Position numbers and translations under genes: made by a program
In this document: positions 1-5,013 of the stretch, in pieces
Numbering within the stretch: the first letter of the stretch is position 1
Layout of the letters: every line of letters starts with the position of its first letter
Notes under the pieces: model-generated
The model's database searches: none
What the model saw: only the letters and a program-made list of their open reading frames with translations
Told to the model about the DNA's origin: nothing
NCBI GenBank assembly: GCA_046590195.1
Contig: JBKJTP010000281.1
Coordinates: 1 to 12,257, forward strand
Length of the DNA: 12,257 bases
Reading direction: 5' to 3'
Source of the DNA: JBKJTP01 sp046590195
GTDB lineage: Bacteria; Bacteroidota; Ignavibacteria; Palsa-1295

Positions 1-1
1 C

Positions 2-1489
2 TCGGATTTCCACACCTTCCGTCTACTCTATCAGGGTGAGATCGACACGATCTATCGTGACAATCAGTATAACGTCCCATTCCCAGGCGGAGACTCTGTC
101 TTCACCGGAACGACGCCAACCTGGTTGCAGATCGATCCGATCTCTGGTGTACTCTTCGGCACCCCAGGTGCTCAGGATGCTCCACGCCTAGCAGGTATTT
201 GTGGCGACTCAGCTGATGTCTTCGTTGTCGTAACTGACAACTGCGGACTGACAGCTATCCAGCGCTACAAGCTGCAGGTTGACTCGACCAACCATTCTCC
301 AACACTCGTTCGCGGACCACGCACGATCTGCGTGACCAACAATGAGAGATTCTGTGATTCTGTCACAGTAACGGATCGTGACCTTCTTCGCACCTGTCCA
401 GATGCGCTCGAAGTACTCACGCTAACATCGCTCAACCCAGAGATCACGGTAACACCGTCAACGATCACTGGCCCAATGAGCGACACGACAATGATCGCAC
501 TTTGTGGTACGATCACTCGTGACGAGACCTACTTTGCAAACGAGCCACTCGAGCCGATCTTCATCGGTGTTGAGGTTCGCGATGCAGCAGGTAACGTTGA
601 TACCGTTCGCTACCGCATCCACTTGGGTGATAAGCCGACCTTCCGTTGTGCGATCACTGTTTCGAACCTCGGAACATCGACGCACCCAGAAGATCAGCAG
701 ATGCTCTGCTTCGGTGCAGGACGTTTTGGTACGGATTCACTCGACGTTCGCTATTGCGAGTTCGAGCTTCCTCCTCCAGGACCTACACCTGTATTCGACA
801 GCCGTTGGGAGCTCCCAGTCGGTGGTTCGCTTAAGGGTACTGACATCGATATCCGCCGCGATACGAACCAGTACACCAATGTAGCATGGCAGGTCCGCAT
901 TCAGGCTGGAAACGAAGCTGGTAGCTTCCTCTATCCTGTTCGCATCTGCTGGAAGCCTAGCTGCGTAGATACAGCTAGCCTGGGTAACGTACGTGGTAAT
1001 TTCTACCTCCGTCACCCACAGATCGCACCGTTCTCGATCAACATGAGAACTGGCGAAGGCAATATCGACAACAACGCCTACACGCTGATTCGTATGGGTG
1101 CTGATTCGATGTGTCTCGAGATCCGCGACGTAGGCCTGGAGAATGCATTCATTGTATTCCAGCCTTCGCTCTCTGATGTCGAAGCCGGTCCAATTGCTCG
1201 TGAGTTCGCACTCGAGGCTAATAGCCCGAACCCATTCAACCCTGCTCAGCATGGTTCAACGGTTGTGAACTTCGATGTCAAGGAGCGCTCAAACGTAACG
1301 ATCGAGGTCTATGATATGAAGGGTCAGCTGATCAATACCCTTGTCAATGAAGTCCTCCCAGAGGGCACCTATCCTGCAACATGGAATGGCACTGACATGA
1401 ACGGTAATGCAATGGCTAGCGGAACGTACATCGCGAAGATGACGGCCGGTACCTTCACTTCATCCATCAAGATGACACTGGCAAAGTAA
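2..1489 (+). CDS. Secreted cadherin/Ig-like repeat protein with T9SS sorting domain, 5' end outside window
   Basis: The reading frame is open from the first bases of the window, so this is the last 495 residues of a longer gene; the in-frame TTG at 125 is internal. Fragment residues 37-55 (TPTWLQIDPISGVLFGTP) match the core of the putative Ig/cadherin-like fold (He_PIG type: 'L.idp.tG.l.GTP'). A second similar module follows, ending in 'VEVRDAAGNVDTVRYRIHLG'. These families usually act as extracellular adhesion or spacer modules. There are 12 cysteines, all upstream of the tail, suggesting disulfides formed outside the cytoplasm. Residues ~402-495 are a T9SS type A/FlgD-Ig-like sorting domain: SPNPFNP, IEVYDMKGQ, WNGTDMNGN, SGTYIAKMTAG, and a final lysine. 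The protein is probably exported through T9SS and fixed to the cell surface or released. I see no enzyme motif. The exact ligand and the N-terminal architecture cannot be known from this fragment. Confidence 0.88.
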   Translation, partial: SDFHTFRLLYQGEIDTIYRDNQYNVPFPGGDSVFTGTTPTWLQIDPISGVLFGTPGAQDAPRLAGICGDSADVFVVVTDNCGLTAIQRYKLQVDSTNHSPTLVRGPRTICVTNNERFCDSVTVTDRDLLRTCPDALEVLTLTSLNPEITVTPSTITGPMSDTTMIALCGTITRDETYFANEPLEPIFIGVEVRDAAGNVDTVRYRIHLGDKPTFRCAITVSNLGTSTHPEDQQMLCFGAGRFGTDSLDVRYCEFELPPPGPTPVFDSRWELPVGGSLKGTDIDIRRDTNQYTNVAWQVRIQAGNEAGSFLYPVRICWKPSCVDTASLGNVRGNFYLRHPQIAPFSINMRTGEGNIDNNAYTLIRMGADSMCLEIRDVGLENAFIVFQPSLSDVEAGPIAREFALEANSPNPFNPAQHGSTVVNFDVKERSNVTIEVYDMKGQLINTLVNEVLPEGTYPATWNGTDMNGNAMASGTYIAKMTAGTFTSSIKMTLAK

Positions 1490-1503
1490 TGATGCTTCGG
1501 GTA

Positions 1504-1533
1504 ACCGGTACGGCTCTTGTGAGCCGTACCGGT
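1504..1533 (+). terminator. Perfect 13-bp hairpin after the first gene
   Basis: ACCGGTACGGCTC (1504-1516) and GAGCCGTACCGGT (1521-1533) are perfect inverted copies around a TTGT loop, starting 15 bases after the stop codon. The stem is GC-rich and stable, and its position suits transcription termination or 3'-end protection. It has no following T-run, so it is not a canonical Rho-independent terminator. A separate 10-base palindrome (CCGGCGCCGG, 1539-1548) follows. Confidence 0.5.
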
Positions 1534-1626
1534 GAAACCCGGCGCCGGACACGCCATTCATGGTGCTACGGCAACAAAAGCCCATTACCCCAGTAAGGTT
1601 GTAAACCACTTAGTCAAATAGCTTCT

Positions 1627-1630
1627 AGGA
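1627..1630 (+). promoter_or_regulatory. Shine-Dalgarno-like AGGA before the 641-residue gene
   Basis: AGGA lies 10 bases before the ATG at 1641. It is a weak site in an AT-rich leader but supports that start, which also gives a proper signal peptide. Confidence 0.4.
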
Positions 1631-1640
1631 AATATATCCC

Positions 1641-3566
1641 ATGAAACTACGTCAACGAATTGTATTGATGGCTGGCGTGCTAGGTTTGGGTATATCTTCA
1701 TCAGTGAATACAGCAGGTGCGCAGATCTGGGCGAATTATGACGCCGTGATCGAGAACATCTTCTATAACACACTGGCCGGAGGTACGCTCATCCCGGACA
1801 ATCTCTTCACAGATTTTGTCGGCAACGCTGATCCAGATGACGGTGTAGCGAACGGTATCCCTGTCGGGTTCTCGTTCGACTACAATGGCAATATGTACAC
1901 CTGGGATCCGAATAATATCCCTGGTTCTAATGCCCGCGTCAATGTCGGAGTCAATGGTTGGATAACGGTCGGTCCACGTGTGACCCCTGTTGTTACCAAC
2001 GATAATAATTACCTCTTCCTGTCGAACGAGCCTAACAACACTGTTGCGCCGTTCTGGGGAGATCACTACTACCGTACGCTCGAGCCAGGGTATACGCCTT
2101 CGCGTATCTCTTACGGCACGACGTACCGTCCGGATCCAAATCCGAATGCCCCTCCGGGCGCGGTTCTGGGCACGTTCACCGTCGAGTGGAGAGACCTTAA
2201 CATTAACAATAAGGCTAATCCAAACTCGATCGCGTCTTTCCAGGTCAAGATCGTGCAGAACGACCTTGCTAATGGAATCGACTTTGATGACCAGCGCGCT
2301 CGTATCGAATTCCATTACGGATCGATCGGTAACCTGGGTCAGGTGACAACCGACGGTGCTAGCGTAGGTATCGAAGATTCGATCGGATTTACTCACATGA
2401 ACGGCCTCTTTCAGTCGTCGTTCGCAAATGAGGATTCAGTTCGTCTCAACACTACAGCTCGCACGACGTGCTGGCCGCCGGCAACATGCCAGCCAGGCCG
2501 CGCGATCGTATTCGCACCAGAAGGTCGCGCTAGCTTCGACGATTGGGGCGATGGCGACGTGAACCTCGACCAGGAAAACAATCCTGATCCTGTTGTTCGC
2601 CGTCACCAGAACCGCTTCGTTACGCTAACGGATGCTGATCTTATCCTTCGCTCACGTGCGCAGGCATATCCTCCAATGGATAGCATCGAGGGTCGTGCTG
2701 CCTTCCACGGCGACGCGAACCACAATGGTCGCTATCAGAACCCGCTATTCCCGGGTATCAACTTCTACCGTGTGACATCGTACGATGCTGCATACATTCT
2801 TCTCTATTTGGCAGCTAAGCTTCCTGTCCTTCCATGGCCAGAGCCGCTTCCAGTACCTGCTTATAAGGGTACAGAGTCGAACAGCACAGTCGTATCGGCT
2901 ATCGTCGCTGACAACAAGAACATCCGCATCGCAGGCTCAACGCTTCGCATGCCGCTCGTTCTCCGTGGCAGCGTCAATGGTCCGCTCGGTATCGAGTTGA
3001 ACGTCGCCAGCTTGAACACAAGCGTCCTGCAGTTCGCAGGTACTCGCTCGGTTGAAGGTGCGATCATGCAGTCGAATGTAGTAGACGGCAAGGTTGTACT
3101 CGCAACAGCAGGTAAGTTCGAAGACGGTGCTATCGTTGGTTACCTCGAGTTCAACATCGTGTCAAACGGTGAAGCTGAGGTTGCATTGACGAACATCATG
3201 GTTAACGACGAAATGTTTGCAGACAACTCGACGAAGGTCGTAGCTGGTGCAGCAAGCGTTAGTTCGAACATGATGGGCTACTCGATCGAGCAAAACGCTC
3301 CGAATCCTTTCGCTGCAGGCACAGATGCCTACACGTCGATCGGCTTCACGCTGGGCGCTCAGGAGACCGTCACGCTTCGCGTATATGATGTGCTCGGTAA
3401 CGTCGTCCGTACGCTCGCAGCAGGCGAGACGTTCGGCCAGGGTCCACACTCAGTTAACTGGGATGGCCGCGACAACACAGGCAATATCGTAGCAAACGGC
3501 ATGTATTACTATCAGCTCACAACGGCCAACTTTGTTGAGACCGTCAAGATGCAGGTAGTCCGCTAA
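1641..3566 (+). CDS. T9SS-exported protein with dockerin-like pair and cohesin-like domain
   Basis: 641 residues. Residues 1-28 are a signal peptide (KLRQR, hydrophobic core, cleavage near AGAQ). Residues ~60-260 resemble an N-terminal module common in FCB secreted proteins: NGWITVG, NTVAPFWGD, FTVEWRDL, FQVKIVQND, IEFHYGSIG, ASVGIED. Residues ~303-340 and ~357-393 look like two dockerin-type Ca-binding repeats (GDVNLDQ ... TLTDADLILRSRA; GDANHNG ... RVTSYDAAYILLYLA), each with about 15 extra residues between loop and helix. Residues ~417-535 form a cohesin-like beta-sandwich (MPLVLRGS..GPLGIELNV, DGKVVLATAG, GYLEFNIVS). Residues ~548-641 are the sorting domain (NAPNPF, LRVYDVLGNVV, WDGRDNTGN, NGMYYYQLTT, final VVR). 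The only two mature cysteines are five residues apart (CWPPATC). A structural surface protein is most likely. The domain calls rest on pattern recognition by eye; the tail and export signal are firm, the dockerin and cohesin calls moderate. Confidence 0.85.
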   Translation: MKLRQRIVLMAGVLGLGISSSVNTAGAQIWANYDAVIENIFYNTLAGGTLIPDNLFTDFVGNADPDDGVANGIPVGFSFDYNGNMYTWDPNNIPGSNARVNVGVNGWITVGPRVTPVVTNDNNYLFLSNEPNNTVAPFWGDHYYRTLEPGYTPSRISYGTTYRPDPNPNAPPGAVLGTFTVEWRDLNINNKANPNSIASFQVKIVQNDLANGIDFDDQRARIEFHYGSIGNLGQVTTDGASVGIEDSIGFTHMNGLFQSSFANEDSVRLNTTARTTCWPPATCQPGRAIVFAPEGRASFDDWGDGDVNLDQENNPDPVVRRHQNRFVTLTDADLILRSRAQAYPPMDSIEGRAAFHGDANHNGRYQNPLFPGINFYRVTSYDAAYILLYLAAKLPVLPWPEPLPVPAYKGTESNSTVVSAIVADNKNIRIAGSTLRMPLVLRGSVNGPLGIELNVASLNTSVLQFAGTRSVEGAIMQSNVVDGKVVLATAGKFEDGAIVGYLEFNIVSNGEAEVALTNIMVNDEMFADNSTKVVAGAASVSSNMMGYSIEQNAPNPFAAGTDAYTSIGFTLGAQETVTLRVYDVLGNVVRTLAAGETFGQGPHSVNWDGRDNTGNIVANGMYYYQLTTANFVETVKMQVVR

Positions 3567-3576
3567 ATCTGTATGG

Positions 3577-3613
3577 CTGTCTGCCGGAGCAACCCTTCGG
3601 CAGTCAGACTTTT
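3577..3613 (+). terminator. Probable Rho-independent terminator after the 641-residue gene
   Basis: CTGTCTGCCG (3577-3586) pairs with CGGCAGTCAG (3598-3607) with a single T-T mismatch and an 11-base loop, followed by ACTTTTAG with four T. It begins 10 bases past the stop codon. The short T-run makes it moderate in strength, so some read-through into the next gene is possible. Confidence 0.6.
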
Positions 3614-3624
3614 AGTTCATTGAT

Positions 3625-4875
3625 ATGATGATCACGAGGAGATCGACTTTGCTCTTAAAACTAGCGCTAGTCGGACTTCTCATGCTTCTCTCGAATTCTT
3701 CGAGAGCGCAAAAGAACACACTACGCCTGTGGGTTGACACAATTTACATCGATCCAGGCCAATCCGATGTCTTGCTGAATGTTATGTTCAAGCTCGATGT
3801 CCAACGGCCCGATGTTAAATTCTATGGTTATGTAGCAGAGATCGATTACGGTCCGGCTGGCTACGTGCGCGTCAACGGTGGTAATAGTGGTGTCATCACG
3901 CAGAACACTGCGTCAAGGTTCATCACGGATCCTATGATCACGGTCACTGACAACACTGTCAGGGTTGTGGCACTAGGAAGCCCTGAAGCTCCGATCGACA
4001 CGAGCTATTCCACGTTGTTCACTATCCGTATGACGGCATTCTTGCCGATCAACGGCGGTGGACTTCAACCAGGTGTGCAAGCCGACTTTATCTGGGATGC
4101 ATTAGAATTTCAGATGGTAGACGATTCGAATATCGATTCGATCTTCTATGGTGGCGGCTGGGTTCGTAGGCGTGCAGTCATTCCTGAGCCGACGTTCGAT
4201 ACTGTAAGGATATCCTTACCATCGATCACGGTCACGAAAGATTCTACGTTCGACGTACCTGTGATCTTTGATACGATCAGCGGGTCTAAAGTGAAGCACT
4301 TTGCTTTCTCTTTTGACTACGATTCATCTGTGATCCGGTTTGACGATGCCATCATGGCATCAGATATTCCGGGCACGATCACAAAAGATGTTCAGCCAAC
4401 TCATGGCGATGTCTTTGTGGTCTCCAAGGATGAAACCCCGTTCTTCGGAGCGGACACGCTGTTCTATCTGCGCTTCACCTCTAAGTCTCGTACGGACACG
4501 ATCTGTACTACGCTTCAGCAGGTGGGCTTCCTTCCGGTGAACAATGATGCTAAGGTTGATTCCAAGCTCATTACCGTCGGAGACTTTTGCGTCCAGGGTT
4601 TCGACCCAGGTCCAAAGGAAGTTGTCAGAGAATACGAAGAATTACGTGACCTATTCATTTCACCCAATCCTGCTTCAGAGATCGTTACGATCTCGTTAGC
4701 GGAGCAGAAAGGGCGATTCTCGGTTATGATCGTTGACGCTGCTGGACGTACTGTCCACACAGCAGAGGGGATCGGGAGGATCGAATGGCGGCCGAACGAG
4801 GTCGCTCAAGGAGCTTATAACGTCATCGTGACGCTTGACGGGCACTCTGTCCTGCGCCACGTGATCATCAGATAG
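3625..4875 (+). CDS. T9SS-exported protein with two cohesin-like domains
   Basis: 416 residues. A signal peptide covers residues 1-29 (MMITRRS, long Leu-rich core, cleavage near SRAQ). Mature residues ~31-180 look like one cohesin-like beta-sandwich (DTIYIDPGQSDVLLNV, YGYVAEIDYGP, STLFTIRMTAF). Residues ~190-322 look like a second (LPSITVTKDSTFDVPVIFD, HFAFSFDYDSSVIRFDDA, DTLFYLRFTSKS), which follows the classic cohesin order: an onset with a stabilising strand, then 'fxfxFDYDxSVixF', then a late 'LfyLrF' strand. Residues ~342-416 form a PNPA-type T9SS sorting domain (ISPNPASE, VMIVDAAGRTV, AQGAYNVIVTL, ending IIR). The only two mature cysteines (TIC, DFC) both lie in the second cohesin-like domain. 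In cellulosomes cohesins bind dockerins, and the gene just upstream carries a dockerin-like pair, so partnership is possible but only inferred. Many cohesin-fold domains in non-cellulosomal bacteria have no known partner. Confidence 0.82.
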   Translation: MMITRRSTLLLKLALVGLLMLLSNSSRAQKNTLRLWVDTIYIDPGQSDVLLNVMFKLDVQRPDVKFYGYVAEIDYGPAGYVRVNGGNSGVITQNTASRFITDPMITVTDNTVRVVALGSPEAPIDTSYSTLFTIRMTAFLPINGGGLQPGVQADFIWDALEFQMVDDSNIDSIFYGGGWVRRRAVIPEPTFDTVRISLPSITVTKDSTFDVPVIFDTISGSKVKHFAFSFDYDSSVIRFDDAIMASDIPGTITKDVQPTHGDVFVVSKDETPFFGADTLFYLRFTSKSRTDTICTTLQQVGFLPVNNDAKVDSKLITVGDFCVQGFDPGPKEVVREYEELRDLFISPNPASEIVTISLAEQKGRFSVMIVDAAGRTVHTAEGIGRIEWRPNEVAQGAYNVIVTLDGHSVLRHVIIR

Positions 4876-5013
4876 ATACTCGGCTTCGGGTCGAGAGATA
4901 GAACTAAATAAACTAGATTCGCGGAAATTACACGATACTGTGTAACAAAACGAGCAAAGTGTAATTGATTGTAAGGTAAATCAACATCAATCTTTCAAAT
5001 GGAGATCAAAGCA
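4876..5013 (+). promoter_or_regulatory. Leader with two mutually exclusive hairpins before the 946-residue gene
   Basis: AATTACAC (4926-4933) can pair either with GTGTAA at 4940-4945 (6 bp, 6-base loop) or with GTGTAATT at 4959-4966 (8 bp, 25-base loop). Both pairings use the same left arm, so only one can form at a time. A short stem capped by a C-TTCG-G turn (CTCG 4879-4882 with CGAG 4892-4895) sits just after the preceding stop codon, without a T-run. No convincing TAnnTTTG or TTGACA/TATAAT promoter was found here. The repeated GTGTAA could equally be a protein-binding operator. Confidence 0.35.
5001..5004 (+). promoter_or_regulatory. Shine-Dalgarno GGAG that decides the start at 5014
   Basis: GGAG lies 9 bases before ATG 5014. 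It is the clearest ribosome binding site in the window. An in-frame ATG at 4999 would place this site inside the coding sequence, so 5014 is preferred. Confidence 0.65.

Noticed and set aside
737..1252. Minus-strand open frame (171 codons) opposite the first gene
   Set aside because: Same shadow effect; the + strand frame carries clear Ig-like and sorting-domain motifs across the whole interval.
1611..1626. Possible promoter TTG-N17-TAGCTTCT before the 641-residue gene
   Set aside because: TAGCTTCT misses two of the six fixed positions of TAnnTTTG and would leave a leader of only about 8 bases.
1701..2396. Long minus-strand open frame (231 codons) opposite the 641-residue gene
   Set aside because: It lies wholly inside a well-supported gene, its product is rich in Arg, Val and Ile as expected from reading GAT/CGC/ATC-rich codons backwards, and it has no recognisable domain.
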